A DNA stretch of 30,681 nucleotides from an uncultured Fusicatenibacter sp. (GCA_902493585.1 CABUPZ010000028.1:1-30681), one strand, 5' to 3'. Shown: positions 6,466-15,075, numbered from the stretch's first letter. The notes: generated by a model from the sequence alone, not told the origin. Program-made: numbers and translations.

Positions 6466-7998
6466 ATGACAAGGGAAAAATATGAATCTTTATCTTTGGG
6501 TGTCCTGCGGGAACTTGCGAAAAGCAGAAACCTGAAAGGTGTATCTGCCCTGCGCAAAGAAGCGCTCATTGAGAGAATGCTGGAGGAGGATGAAAAAGCA
6601 GGCGGTGCAGAAAAGAATGCAGGCGGCGCAGAAAAAAACACAGCTGCCGCAGAAAAAAGCGCAGCCAGCGAAAGGACGGTGGATTCTTCCGTGGAAGAGA
6701 ACAGGAGTGAAAAACAGGAATTCGCTCAGGACAGGAAAGGATACCGGGACCGCCAGGAGAATTTCCGGGAGCGTCCTCCGAGAAGAGAGTATGTGAGCCG
6801 GGAACAGCAGTCACGTGAGGATGGGGAAAATGAACCGGCGCAGGATGCCCAGAAAGAACAGCCACAGATTGACAGCGGGCGGGAAGCCTGCGGAATCCTG
6901 GAGGTTATGCAGGACGGCTTCGGATTTATCCGTTCCGACAATTTCCTGCCGGGAGAGAATGATGTCTATGTCTCTCCGGCTCAGATCCGCCGGTTCGGAC
7001 TGAAGACCGGTGACATGATCCGCGGAAATACCAGAGTGAAGTCTCAGAATGACAAGTTCGGCGCGTTGATGTATGTGAAAGCGATCAACGGCTTCCCGCC
7101 GGATTCGGTGGCAAAACGCAGCTGTTTTGAGGATATGACGCCGATCTTTCCGACGGAGCGGCTGAAACTGGAACGTCCGGGAGGAAGCATGGCGATGCGC
7201 GTGGTGGATCTGGTCAGCCCTATCGGAAAGGGGCAGCGAGGAATGATCGTATCTCCGCCGAAAGCAGGTAAGACTACTCTGCTGAAAGAGGCGGCAAAAT
7301 CCATCCTCCGCAACAACCCGGAAATGCACCTGATCATCCTTCTGATCGATGAGCGTCCGGAGGAGGTGACGGATATCCGGGAAGCGATCCACGGACCGAA
7401 CGTGGAGGTGATCTATTCCACCTTTGACGAGCTTCCGGATCATCATAAGAGAGTGTCCGAGATGGTGATCGAGCGTGCCAAACGTTTGGTGGAGCACAAA
7501 AAGGATGTTATGATCTTTATCGACAGTATCACCCGTCTCGCCAGGGCCTACAACCTGACCGTACCGCCCAGCGGAAGAACCCTGTCCGGAGGTCTCGATC
7601 CGGCGGCACTCCATATGCCGAAACGTTTCTTCGGCGCGGCAAGAAACATGAGAGAGGGCGGAAGCCTGACCATCCTTGCCACTGCGCTGGTGGAAACCGG
7701 AAGCAAGATGGACGACGTGGTGTACGAGGAGTTTAAGGGAACCGGAAATATGGAACTGATCCTGGACCGCAAGCTTCAGGAACGGAGAGTATTCCCGGCG
7801 GTGGACATTGTTCGCTCCGGAACGAGACGGGAGGATCTGCTTCTGACCCCGGATGAGCAGGAAGCAGTGTATAACATGCGCCGTGCTCTGAATGGTCTGA
7901 AATCAGATGAGGCAGCGGAGAATATTCTGAATATGTTTGCCAAAACCAGGAATAACGGGGAATTAGTCCAGCTCTTAAAGAAACAAAAAATTGTATAA
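6466..7998 (+). CDS. rho: Transcription termination factor Rho
   Basis: 510 residues, a hexameric RNA-dependent ATPase that ends transcription. Residues 1-42 are the Rho_N helical domain (LSLGVLRELAKSRNLKGVSALRKE in pattern). Residues 43-138 are a charged low-complexity insertion. Residues about 139-210 are the cold-shock-like RNA-binding domain (GILEVMQDGFGFIRSDNF). The ATPase core follows, with Walker A PPKAGKTT (264-271), Walker B VMIFIDSITRL (348-358) and the conserved PPSGRTLSGGLDP loop. The protein is longer than the roughly 420 residues of E. coli Rho because of the insertion, a known feature in some bacteria. ATG at 6466 follows GAGGAAAG. rpmE downstream has its own promoter. Confidence 0.97.
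   Translation: MTREKYESLSLGVLRELAKSRNLKGVSALRKEALIERMLEEDEKAGGAEKNAGGAEKNTAAAEKSAASERTVDSSVEENRSEKQEFAQDRKGYRDRQENFRERPPRREYVSREQQSREDGENEPAQDAQKEQPQIDSGREACGILEVMQDGFGFIRSDNFLPGENDVYVSPAQIRRFGLKTGDMIRGNTRVKSQNDKFGALMYVKAINGFPPDSVAKRSCFEDMTPIFPTERLKLERPGGSMAMRVVDLVSPIGKGQRGMIVSPPKAGKTTLLKEAAKSILRNNPEMHLIILLIDERPEEVTDIREAIHGPNVEVIYSTFDELPDHHKRVSEMVIERAKRLVEHKKDVMIFIDSITRLARAYNLTVPPSGRTLSGGLDPAALHMPKRFFGAARNMREGGSLTILATALVETGSKMDDVVYEEFKGTGNMELILDRKLQERRVFPAVDIVRSGTRREDLLLTPDEQEAVYNMRRALNGLKSDEAAENILNMFAKTRNNGELVQLLKKQKIV
6598..6660 (+). repeat. 21-bp tandem repeat (3 copies) inside rho
   Basis: Three consecutive 21-nt units at 6598, 6619 and 6640 encode AGGAEKN, AGGAEKN and TAAAEKS in the insertion between Rho_N and the RNA-binding domain. 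The in-frame unit length means copy-number change would lengthen or shorten the linker without a frameshift. Confidence 0.8.
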
Positions 7999-8002
7999 TA
8001 TC

Positions 8003-8031
8003 TTGCAATTATAAAAAAGATATGTTATAAT
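8003..8031 (+). promoter_or_regulatory. rpmE promoter
   Basis: TTGCAA (8003-8008), 17 bp, TATAAT (8026-8031), starting five bases after the rho stop. It gives rpmE a 5' leader of about 160 nt. Confidence 0.8.
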
Positions 8032-8044
8032 TTGAGAGCTGTGC

Positions 8045-8163
8045 AAGATTCGACAGAGTCTTAGTGAAAGAAACAATCAGAATGACAGGGAAAGCATCGG
8101 TGCGAAAACAGTCCGTCAGCGAAAATGGATTGTGAGCGAGAAACTGCGGGAACTGTGATTCTG
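8045..8163 (+). promoter_or_regulatory. Structured rpmE leader, possible L31 autoregulatory RNA
   Basis: AAGATT/AGTCTT (8045-8061) forms a small hairpin. CAGAATGACAG (8078-8088) pairs with CTGTGATTCTG (8153-8163) with one mismatch and closes a larger domain that contains purine-rich internal loops with repeated GCGAAAA/GCGAGAAA. Structured leaders that bind the encoded protein are known for L31 in several bacterial groups. That this one binds L31 is inference from position. Confidence 0.5.
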
Positions 8164-8197
8164 GACAAATAATGAAGAACAAGAAGAGGTGAAGGAA

Positions 8198-8398
8198 ATG
8201 AAAGAAGGAATCCATCCGGCATATCATCAGGCAACTGTAACCTGTAACTGTGGAAATACATTTGTAACAGGATCTACAAAAGAAGATATCCATGTAGAAA
8301 TCTGCTCCAAATGCCATCCGTTCTATACAGGACAGCAGAAAGCTACAGCAGCTCGTGGACGTATTGAGAAGTTCAACAAGAAATACGGCATGAAATAA
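8198..8398 (+). CDS. rpmE: Ribosomal protein bL31
   Basis: 66 residues of the large ribosomal subunit, MKEGIHPAYHQATVTCNCGN onward. It is the zinc-binding C+ form: Cys16 and Cys18 near the start and Cys36-x2-Cys39 (CSKCHPFYTG), followed by the conserved RGRIEKFNKKYG tail. ATG at 8198 with AGAGGTG 8-10 bases upstream is preferred over the in-frame GTG at 8189, which lies inside that ribosome site. The C+ form stores zinc and is usually the default copy in zinc-replete cells. Confidence 0.96.
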   Translation: MKEGIHPAYHQATVTCNCGNTFVTGSTKEDIHVEICSKCHPFYTGQQKATAARGRIEKFNKKYGMK

Positions 8399-8419
8399 GA
8401 AAAAGCATAAGAGTAAAAC

Positions 8420-8452
8420 AATGGGTTGAGGTTGGAAAATCTCAACCCATTC
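8420..8452 (+). terminator. Stem-loop after rpmE
   Basis: AATGGGTTGAG and CTCAACCCATT form an 11-bp perfect stem with a 10-nt loop. The following bases (ctactatcc) are not a T-tract, so it may be a partial terminator or a 3'-end stabiliser rather than a strong stop. Confidence 0.6.
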
Positions 8453-8500
8453 TACTATCCGGCGATTGTCCGGAAACGCCGGTAAAGGGAAGGGAATCAT

Positions 8501-9502
8501 ATGAAATCATCAAATATTGGCGGTCAGGCGGTCATGGAAGGCATCATGATGATGAACAGGGACAAGTACGCGGTGGCTGTGCGCAAACCGAACCGTGAGA
8601 TTGAAGTGAAGGTGGAAGACCACAGACCTCTGGCGCGCCATGCGAAGCTCCTGCAGCTTCCGATCATCCGCGGTGTTTTCAGCTTTGTGGATTCACTGGT
8701 GACGGGAATGAAATGCCTGATGTATTCTGCGACTTTTTATGAAGATGAGGAAGAGGAACAGAAGAGAATGGAAATGAGCGAGGAGGAACGGCAGGCTGCG
8801 CTGAAGAAAAAGGAAAAGGACGACAGTCTGATGATGTACGGCTCGGTCATCTTTTCCGTAGTCATAGCGGTTGCTGTGTTCATGCTGCTGCCTTATTTTC
8901 TGGCAGAACAGCTGGAACGTTTTCAGATGCCTCATGTGGTCATCACAATTACGGAGGCTTTTGTGCGTGTAGGAATCTTTGTGCTGTACCTGTGGGCGAT
9001 TTCCAGGATGGAAGATATCCAGAGAGTCTTCATGTATCACGGCGCGGAACATAAATGCATCAACTGTATCGAACATGGTATGGAACTGAACGTGGAAAAT
9101 GTTATGAAAAGTTCCAGGGAACATAAGCGCTGCGGAACCAGTTTTCTGATGTATGTCATTGTCATCAGCATCATTTTCTTCCTGTTCATCCAGGTGGATT
9201 CTCCGGTGCTGCGGGTCGTATACCGTATCCTTCTTGTTCCGGTGATCGCGGGAGTTTCCTATGAGATCATCCGGATGGCGGGAAGATTTGACAATAAGGC
9301 GGTCAATCTCCTGAGCAGACCGGGTCTGATGCTCCAGCATCTGACGACCAGAGAGCCGGAGCCGGATATGGTCGAGGTGGCCATTGCGGCGGTGGAGGCT
9401 GTGTTTGACTGGAAGACGTATCTGAAAGAAAATTTTGGCGGAGAAGGCACGGAAGAAGGAAACAGCGCGGGCAATTGCTGCGCCGGAAGTGAAAATGGCT
9501 GA
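8501..9502 (+). CDS. DUF1385 family membrane protein (YqhQ-like)
   Basis: 333 residues. The conserved N-terminus NIGGQAVMEGIMMMNRDKYA and the central YHGAEHKCINCIEHG and HKRCGTSFLMYV motifs identify DUF1385. Four hydrophobic helices are visible, at about 107-130, 147-168, 213-232 and 237-257. The function is not established; conserved Cys and His residues suggest metal or substrate binding. In many Clostridia it sits, as here, between rpmE and prmC. ATG follows AAGGGAAGGG. Its end overlaps the start of prmC by 8 bp (ATGGCTGA), predicting translational coupling. Confidence 0.93.
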   Translation: MKSSNIGGQAVMEGIMMMNRDKYAVAVRKPNREIEVKVEDHRPLARHAKLLQLPIIRGVFSFVDSLVTGMKCLMYSATFYEDEEEEQKRMEMSEEERQAALKKKEKDDSLMMYGSVIFSVVIAVAVFMLLPYFLAEQLERFQMPHVVITITEAFVRVGIFVLYLWAISRMEDIQRVFMYHGAEHKCINCIEHGMELNVENVMKSSREHKRCGTSFLMYVIVISIIFFLFIQVDSPVLRVVYRILLVPVIAGVSYEIIRMAGRFDNKAVNLLSRPGLMLQHLTTREPEPDMVEVAIAAVEAVFDWKTYLKENFGGEGTEEGNSAGNCCAGSENG

Positions 9503-10466
9503 AAAAGACAGAAAAACCTTGAAAGAATTGCTGGATTCCGGTATTTTATATTTGACGGGAAAAGGCATTGAGGAAGCGGCCGCGGACGCCTGGCTGCTGC
9601 TGGAAGAAGTGTTTCAGGTGAGCAGAAGCTGGTATTTTGCCCACAGTGATACGACGGCGGAAGAGCAGAAGGCGCGGCGGTATGAATCGCTTCTGGAACA
9701 GCGGGGACAGCGGATCCCGCTGCAGCATCTGACCGGAAAGACCTGGTTCTACGGACTGCCGTTTACCGTCAATGAACATGTGCTGATTCCGCGGCAGGAT
9801 ACGGAAATCCTGGTGGAAGAGGCGCTGAAGCGGGCAAGGCCGGGAATGAAGATCCTGGATATGTGCACCGGTTCCGGGTGCATTCTGCTGTCGGTGCTTT
9901 CCAACTGTCCGTCCGCGACGGGAACGGGCGTGGACCTGTCAGAAAAGGCGTTGGAGACTGCGCGGAAAAATGCGGCTGATCTGAAGATGGAGGCAGAATT
10001 CCTCCACAGCGACCTGTTCGAACAGGTGGAAGGGAACTTTGATCTGATCTTGTCAAACCCGCCGTATATCCGGACGGATGTAATACCGACACTGATGCCG
10101 GAGGTTCGGGACCATGAACCCTGGATGGCATTGGACGGAAAGGAAGACGGCCTGTACTTTTACCGGAAAATCCTGGAGCAGGCGGGAGCGTATCTGGTTC
10201 CCGGCGGGTGGCTGTGCTTCGAGATCGGCTATGATCAGGGAGAAGACCTGCGTGTTTTGATGCGGCAGCAGGGATTGGAGCAAATAGAGATTGTCAAAGA
10301 CCTTGCGGGTCTGGATCGTGTGGCTGTGGGCCGAAAAAAGCAGCGCTCCAGCACGGAAAAAGCCATACGGAAAAAGAGCGATGCCGTGGTACGCAGTGCC
10401 GGCGGCAAAGCAGAAGACGTAACCGTTCAGCTGGATGAACGGTTACCGGAAGACTGCAGGGCATGA
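9495..10466 (+). CDS. prmC: Peptide chain release factor N5-glutamine methyltransferase
   Basis: 323 residues. It methylates the Gln of the GGQ motif in release factors using S-adenosylmethionine, and the substrate gene prfA follows directly. Residues 1-95 are the helical substrate-binding domain. The methyltransferase fold has the SAM loop LDMCTGSGCILLS (121-133) and the catalytic NPPY (188-191) in LILSNPPYIRTD. The normal core ends near residue 280 (LDRVAVGRK). The last 43 residues are a charged tail not typical of the family, and its DNA contains a 28-bp palindrome (10419-10446). I chose ATG 9495 because it overlaps the upstream stop and opens MAEKDRKTLKELL. An upstream TTG at 9435 would add 20 residues without support. 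Confidence 0.94.
   Translation: MAEKDRKTLKELLDSGILYLTGKGIEEAAADAWLLLEEVFQVSRSWYFAHSDTTAEEQKARRYESLLEQRGQRIPLQHLTGKTWFYGLPFTVNEHVLIPRQDTEILVEEALKRARPGMKILDMCTGSGCILLSVLSNCPSATGTGVDLSEKALETARKNAADLKMEAEFLHSDLFEQVEGNFDLILSNPPYIRTDVIPTLMPEVRDHEPWMALDGKEDGLYFYRKILEQAGAYLVPGGWLCFEIGYDQGEDLRVLMRQQGLEQIEIVKDLAGLDRVAVGRKKQRSSTEKAIRKKSDAVVRSAGGKAEDVTVQLDERLPEDCRA
10419..10446. repeat. GTAACCGTTCA palindrome inside the 3' end of prmC
   Basis: GTAACCGTTCA (10419-10429) and its perfect complement TGAACGGTTAC (10436-10446) flank a 6-nt loop. The same motif recurs at 12579, 17864 and 25251 and, with one change, at 6319. Here it is translated as part of the PrmC tail. Confidence 0.75.
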
Positions 10467-10485
10467 AATTGAAGGAGAAAGATAA

Positions 10486-11577
10486 ATGTTTGATAAACTG
10501 GATGATATCCTGTTTCGTCTGGAAGAGGTTCTGAACCAGCTGAATGAGCCGGGCGTGGCAAACGATCCCGGGCTGTTCCAGAAGCTGATGAAGGAGCAGG
10601 CAGAGCTCCAGCCGATCGCAGACGCTTATCAGGAGTATAAAAACTGTAAACAGACCATCGAGGACAGCGTTGCCATGCTGGAAGAGGAAAACGATGAGGA
10701 AATGAGGGAAATGCTCAAGGAAGAGCTTTCCCAGTCGAAAAAGCGTGTGGAGGAACTGGAGCAGGAACTGAAGATTCTGCTGCTGCCCAAAGACCCGAAC
10801 GACAGCCGGAACGTAATTGTCGAGCTGCGCGCGGGGGCGGGCGGAGATGAGGCTGCCCTGTTCACGGCAGAGGTTTACCGTATGTATGTGAAATATGCGG
10901 AAAGCCGTGGATGGAAGACGGAGATGATGAGCGTCGATGAAAACGGGATCGGAGGATTCAAGGATGCGACGTTTATGATCAACGGAAACGGCGCATATTC
11001 CAGAATGAAGTATGAGAGCGGTACCCACCGGGTACAGCGTGTGCCGGAGACAGAGACGGGAGGAAGGATCCACACCTCCACGATGACTGTGGCGATCATG
11101 CCGGAGGTGGATGAGGTGGAAGTGCGGATCGATCCGTCGGAATATAAATTCGATGTGTTCCGTGCATCCGGAAACGGCGGACAGTGCGTCAATACCACGG
11201 ACTCCGCGGTGCGTTTGACACATTTTCCCACGGGAATCGTTATTTCCTGCCAGGATGAAAAGTCTCAGCTGAAAAACAAGGACAAAGCGCTGAAGATCCT
11301 GCGCGCCCGGCTTTATGAGCTGGAGCAGGCAAAACAGCATGATGAACTGGCGGCGCTGAGAAAAAGTCAGGTGGGAACCGGGGATCGTTCGGAGAAGATC
11401 CGGACTTACAATTTCCCGCAGGGACGCGTGACAGATCACAGGATCAAACTGACCCTGTATAAACTGAACAATATCATGGACGGTGATCTGGATGAGATCA
11501 TTGACAGCCTGATCGCTGCAGACCAGGCGGCAAAACTGAGCAGCATGCAGGAGCAGGAAGGCGGAAAGAACAGATAA
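10486..11577 (+). CDS. prfA: Peptide chain release factor 1
   Basis: 363 residues, the expected length. It recognises UAA and UAG and triggers peptide release. The GGQ motif is at 231-233 (SGNGGQCVNTTDSAVR). The codon-recognition loop reads PET at 187-189, a P-x-T form that fits RF1 rather than the SPF of RF2. The N-terminal helical domain covers residues 1-100. ATG follows AAGGAGAAAG, 19 bp after the prmC stop, so prmC-prfA form a functional operon of methylase and substrate. Confidence 0.97.
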   Translation: MFDKLDDILFRLEEVLNQLNEPGVANDPGLFQKLMKEQAELQPIADAYQEYKNCKQTIEDSVAMLEEENDEEMREMLKEELSQSKKRVEELEQELKILLLPKDPNDSRNVIVELRAGAGGDEAALFTAEVYRMYVKYAESRGWKTEMMSVDENGIGGFKDATFMINGNGAYSRMKYESGTHRVQRVPETETGGRIHTSTMTVAIMPEVDEVEVRIDPSEYKFDVFRASGNGGQCVNTTDSAVRLTHFPTGIVISCQDEKSQLKNKDKALKILRARLYELEQAKQHDELAALRKSQVGTGDRSEKIRTYNFPQGRVTDHRIKLTLYKLNNIMDGDLDEIIDSLIAADQAAKLSSMQEQEGGKNR

Positions 11578-11617
11578 AATCTGCACAGAAACGCAGAGAA
11601 ATGCAGGAGGAAGTGTC

Positions 11618-12544
11618 ATGAAAGATACGACATTGGTCATTATGGCCGCCGGCATCGGCAGCCGTTTTGGGAAAGGGATCAAACAGCTGGAGCCGGTGGG
11701 TCCCAACGGTGAGATCATCATGGATTATTCCATCCATGATGCAATCGAGGCGGGCTTCAACAAAGTGGTATTCATTATCCGCAAAGACCTGGAAAAAGAT
11801 TTCCGGGAGACCATCGGAAAACGTGTGGAAAAACTGGTGGATGTCCGTTATGTATTCCAGGAGCTGGATCACCTGCCGGAAGGATTCCAGAAGCCGGAAG
11901 GCAGAACGAAACCCTGGGGAACCGGTCAGGCGGTGCTCTCCTGCAAGGGAACCGTCAGGGAACCGTTCGTAGTTATCAATGCGGATGATTATTATGGAAA
12001 AGAGCCGTTCGTCAAACTTCATGAGTATCTGATCCAGGAGCATCCGGAGCAGAAGGCGATGCCGATCTGCATGGCGGGATTTATTCTTGGAAATACGCTC
12101 AGTGACAACGGCGGTGTGACCCGCGGAATCTGCAGTATGGATGAGGAAGGAAATCTGACGACCGTCCATGAGACAAAGAATCTTATGAAGACAGAAGACG
12201 GCGCGGCGGTGGAGCAGGAAGACGGCACACGGACACCGGTGGATGTCAATGCCAGAGTTTCCATGAATATGTGGGGACTTCAGCCGGAATTCATCGATTT
12301 TCTCGAGGAAGGATTTGTGGAGTTTCTCTCCGGACAGAAAGAGGGAGATCTGAAGGGAGAGTATCTTCTGCCGATCTACATTGATGAACTGCTGCAGAAA
12401 GGCAGGGTTTCGGTTAAGGTTCTTGATACCACAGCGGAGTGGTTCGGCGTCACCTACGCGGAGGATAAAGCGGCGGTGGTGGATGCGATCCGCACACTGA
12501 TCGATCAGGGCGTTTACAGTGAAAATCTGTACGAGCAGCAGTGA
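11618..12544 (+). CDS. Sugar nucleotidyltransferase-like protein (NTP_transferase fold)
   Basis: 308 residues. The N-terminus LVIMAAGIGSRFGKGIKQLEPVG is the nucleotide-binding signature G-x-G-S/T-R-x(n)-K of sugar-phosphate nucleotidyltransferases. VINADDYYGKEPF (about 117-129) is the metal-binding acidic loop, and TGQAVLSCKG resembles the base-contact region. Substrate is uncertain. It lacks an obvious left-handed helix domain, so it is not GlmU. The position between prfA and glmM hints at a role in sugar-phosphate or envelope metabolism, but co-location is the only support. ATG follows AGGAGGAAG; a 156-bp spacer with strong secondary structure separates it from glmM. Confidence 0.85.
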   Translation: MKDTTLVIMAAGIGSRFGKGIKQLEPVGPNGEIIMDYSIHDAIEAGFNKVVFIIRKDLEKDFRETIGKRVEKLVDVRYVFQELDHLPEGFQKPEGRTKPWGTGQAVLSCKGTVREPFVVINADDYYGKEPFVKLHEYLIQEHPEQKAMPICMAGFILGNTLSDNGGVTRGICSMDEEGNLTTVHETKNLMKTEDGAAVEQEDGTRTPVDVNARVSMNMWGLQPEFIDFLEEGFVEFLSGQKEGDLKGEYLLPIYIDELLQKGRVSVKVLDTTAEWFGVTYAEDKAAVVDAIRTLIDQGVYSENLYEQQ

Positions 12545-12578
12545 CAGCCGGAGGATCACCGATTTTAGGATGGATGGA

Positions 12579-12662
12579 ACCGTTCAGCGGGATGAACGGC
12601 TGCGAATTCGCAGCGGTTCATTGACATATATTTGGAATAGAATGATGGGAAAGCAGCCGTTC
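12579..12662 (+). promoter_or_regulatory. glmM leader with mutually exclusive hairpins
   Basis: Arm A ACCGTTCA (12579-12586), arm B TGAACGGCTGCG (12593-12604), arm C CGCAGCGGTTCA (12609-12620) and arm D GCAGCCGTTC (12653-12662). B can pair with A (8 bp), with C (one mismatch, loop AATT) or with D (10 bp perfect). TTGACA at 12621-12626 could be a -35 element but has no good -10 at the right distance. The arms are related to the dispersed GTAACNGTTCAG repeat, so this may be a compound repeat rather than a dedicated regulator. Confidence 0.5.
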
Positions 12663-12700
12663 CGCAGAATGAACTGCTACAGGGGAAAGGAAGTATAAAA

Positions 12701-14047
12701 ATGGGAAAATATTTTGGTACAGACGGATTTCGAGGGGAAGCAAATATTAATCTGACCGTGGAGCATGCCTACAAGGTGGGAAGATTTCTCGGATGGTATT
12801 TCGGGAAGGAACACCGGGCGCAGATCGTGATCGGAAAGGACACACGGCGTTCCAGTTACATGTTTGAGTATTCACTGGTAGCGGGTCTGACTGCTTCCGG
12901 CGCGGATGTTTACCTGCTCCATGTCACCACGACACCGAGCGTTTCCTATGTGGTCCGGACAGAAAATTTTGACTGCGGTATCATGATTTCTGCGAGCCAT
13001 AATCCATTTTATGATAACGGAATCAAGATCATCAACGGTTCCGGACAGAAAATGGAAGCAGAGGTAGAGGCGCAGATTGAAACGTACATTGACGAAGGAG
13101 TGCCGGAAATTCCATTTGCGACGAGAGAAAATATCGGCCGCACGGTAGATTTTTCCGCAGGCCGCAACCGCTATATTGGTCATCTGATTTCTCTGCCTAC
13201 CCGTTCTTTCAAGGGAAAACGTGTAGGACTGGACTGTGCAAACGGAAGCGCATCTGCCATTGCCAAGAGCGTTTTTGACGCGGTGGGCGCCAAGACTTAT
13301 GTGATCCACAATGAGCCGGACGGAACCAATATCAATACCAACTGCGGTTCCACACATATTCAGGAACTCCAGAAATATGTCCGGGAGAATCAGCTGGATG
13401 TGGGATTTGCCTATGACGGAGACGCGGACCGCTGCATCGCCGTGGATGAAAACGGAAATGTTGTGGACGGAGATCTGATCATGTATGTGTGTGGAAAGTA
13501 TCTGAAAGAGGAAGGAAGACTGAATCAGGATACCATCGTGACAACTGTTATGTCCAACCTTGGACTGTACAAAGCCTGCGACCGCGCGGGAATCCGATAC
13601 GAAAAAACCGCGGTCGGTGACAAATATGTCTGTGAAAATATGATGGCAAACGGTTACTCTCTGGGCGGAGAGCAGTCCGGACATATTATTTTCAGCAAAC
13701 ATGCAACCACCGGAGACGGCATTCTGACCTCTCTGATGGTCATGGAAGTACTGATGGAGAGAAAACAGCCGCTGAGTGTGCTGACCTCGGAAGTGACGAT
13801 TTATCCGCAGCTGCTGAAAAATGTGCGCGTATCCGATAAGACGGCTGCCAGAGAGAATCCGGAGGTAAAGGAAGCGATCCGAAACGTGGAAGAGGCGCTT
13901 GGAGACGACGGAAGAATCCTCGTGCGTGAGAGCGGTACTGAGCCGGTGATCCGTGTAATGGTGGAAGCTGCAAGCGATGAACTCTGCGAGAAACATGTCA
14001 ACGACGTGATCGAGGTAATGCATCGAGAAGGATTAGTGGTAGGATGA
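12701..14047 (+). CDS. glmM: Phosphoglucosamine mutase
   Basis: 448 residues, normal for the family. It converts glucosamine-6-phosphate to glucosamine-1-phosphate for UDP-GlcNAc and peptidoglycan synthesis. The start MGKYFGTDGFRG is diagnostic. The phosphoserine loop is ISASHNPF with Ser99. The Mg-binding loop is DGDADR (240-245). The sugar-binding loop is GGEQSGHI, and the phosphate-binding loop near the end is RESGTEPVIRVM. ATG follows GGGGAAAGGAAG. The last bases overlap the ATG of the following lipoprotein gene (ATGA), indicating coupled translation. Confidence 0.97.
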   Translation: MGKYFGTDGFRGEANINLTVEHAYKVGRFLGWYFGKEHRAQIVIGKDTRRSSYMFEYSLVAGLTASGADVYLLHVTTTPSVSYVVRTENFDCGIMISASHNPFYDNGIKIINGSGQKMEAEVEAQIETYIDEGVPEIPFATRENIGRTVDFSAGRNRYIGHLISLPTRSFKGKRVGLDCANGSASAIAKSVFDAVGAKTYVIHNEPDGTNINTNCGSTHIQELQKYVRENQLDVGFAYDGDADRCIAVDENGNVVDGDLIMYVCGKYLKEEGRLNQDTIVTTVMSNLGLYKACDRAGIRYEKTAVGDKYVCENMMANGYSLGGEQSGHIIFSKHATTGDGILTSLMVMEVLMERKQPLSVLTSEVTIYPQLLKNVRVSDKTAARENPEVKEAIRNVEEALGDDGRILVRESGTEPVIRVMVEAASDELCEKHVNDVIEVMHREGLVVG

Positions 14048-15075
14048 AAAAAGCACTGCTTTTAGCGGCATGCCTGCTGGCGGTATCGCTGGCAGGCTGC
14101 GGAAAAGAACAGTCCGAGCTTTATGACAGAGGCATGGACGCGATGGAACAGCAGGACTATGTCACCGCGATCGGCATGTTTCAGGGGGCCATCGAGGCAG
14201 AGGAACGTCTGGCGGAAAGCTACCGGGCGATCGGTATTGCATACCTGGAAAGTGCAGAGTATGAGAGCGCTGCAGAGGCGTTTCAGAACAGCCGGGACGC
14301 GATGGAGCATAAGAATGAAGAATTCCAGAAAGATGTGATGATGTATCAGGCGCAGGCGCTGCAGCTGGCAGGAAATACGGATCAGGCGCTGGAAGTATAT
14401 GACCAGGTCGTGGAAGCGTTTCCGGATAGTGACGTTTACCTGTCCAGAGGAAGTCTGCATCTGACTCGGAAGGAATACGACAAGGCAAAAGAGGATTTCG
14501 AAAAAGCGCTGAACGAGGAACGAAGCTACGAAATATGTCTGAAAATCTACCAGCTGTATCAGGACAGCAGCATGAAGGCGGACGGGGACGCGTTTCTGGA
14601 ACAAGCCACACAGATCACCCCAACCGACGCGGAAGATTATTATGAGCTTGGATGTGTCTATTATTATCTGGAGGACACAGAGAAGGCACGGGAAACGTTG
14701 GAACAGGCGATGGACGGTGGCAGCACAGAAGCTTTGTCCCTGCTTGGAAACGTTTATCTGGAACAGAAGGATACTGAGAGTGCCAGAAAGTTGTTTGAGC
14801 AGGCGCTGGAAGGAGAAGAAAAGGCTGCTGCCCAAAACGGACTTGCTCTCTGTGACATCGCAGAAGGGAATTATGACGCTGCACTGGAACATATCGAAAG
14901 CGGACTGGAAGACGCCAGCGGTCAGGACAGGGAGAATCTCCTGTTCAATCAGATCGTAGTCTATGAGAAAAAGCTGGACTTTGCCCAGGCAAAAACATTG
15001 ATGACCTCATTTCTGGAGAAATTTCCGGATAATGACGCGGCAGTGAGGGAGAATCAGTTTCTCCAGAGCCGGTAA
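14044..15075 (+). CDS. TPR-repeat lipoprotein
   Basis: 343 residues. The lipobox LAGC at about 16-19 follows a short signal peptide (MKKALLLAACLLAVS), so the mature protein is lipid-anchored outside the membrane. The rest is a series of about eight tetratricopeptide repeats, visible as A-x(3)-F-x-x-A patterns (for example ESAAEAFQNSRDAM, DKAKEDFEKAL, EKARETLEQAM, ESARKLFEQAL). TPR arrays bind partner proteins; the partner is unknown. ATG overlaps the glmM stop by 4 bp, linking it to cell-wall precursor synthesis at least by transcription. Confidence 0.9.
   Translation: MKKALLLAACLLAVSLAGCGKEQSELYDRGMDAMEQQDYVTAIGMFQGAIEAEERLAESYRAIGIAYLESAEYESAAEAFQNSRDAMEHKNEEFQKDVMMYQAQALQLAGNTDQALEVYDQVVEAFPDSDVYLSRGSLHLTRKEYDKAKEDFEKALNEERSYEICLKIYQLYQDSSMKADGDAFLEQATQITPTDAEDYYELGCVYYYLEDTEKARETLEQAMDGGSTEALSLLGNVYLEQKDTESARKLFEQALEGEEKAAAQNGLALCDIAEGNYDAALEHIESGLEDASGQDRENLLFNQIVVYEKKLDFAQAKTLMTSFLEKFPDNDAAVRENQFLQSR

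Noticed and set aside
10294..11721. Long antisense open frame (475 codons) opposite prmC/prfA
   Set aside because: It mirrors the codon bias of prfA, has no ribosome site or domain, and the plus strand encodes a complete RF1.
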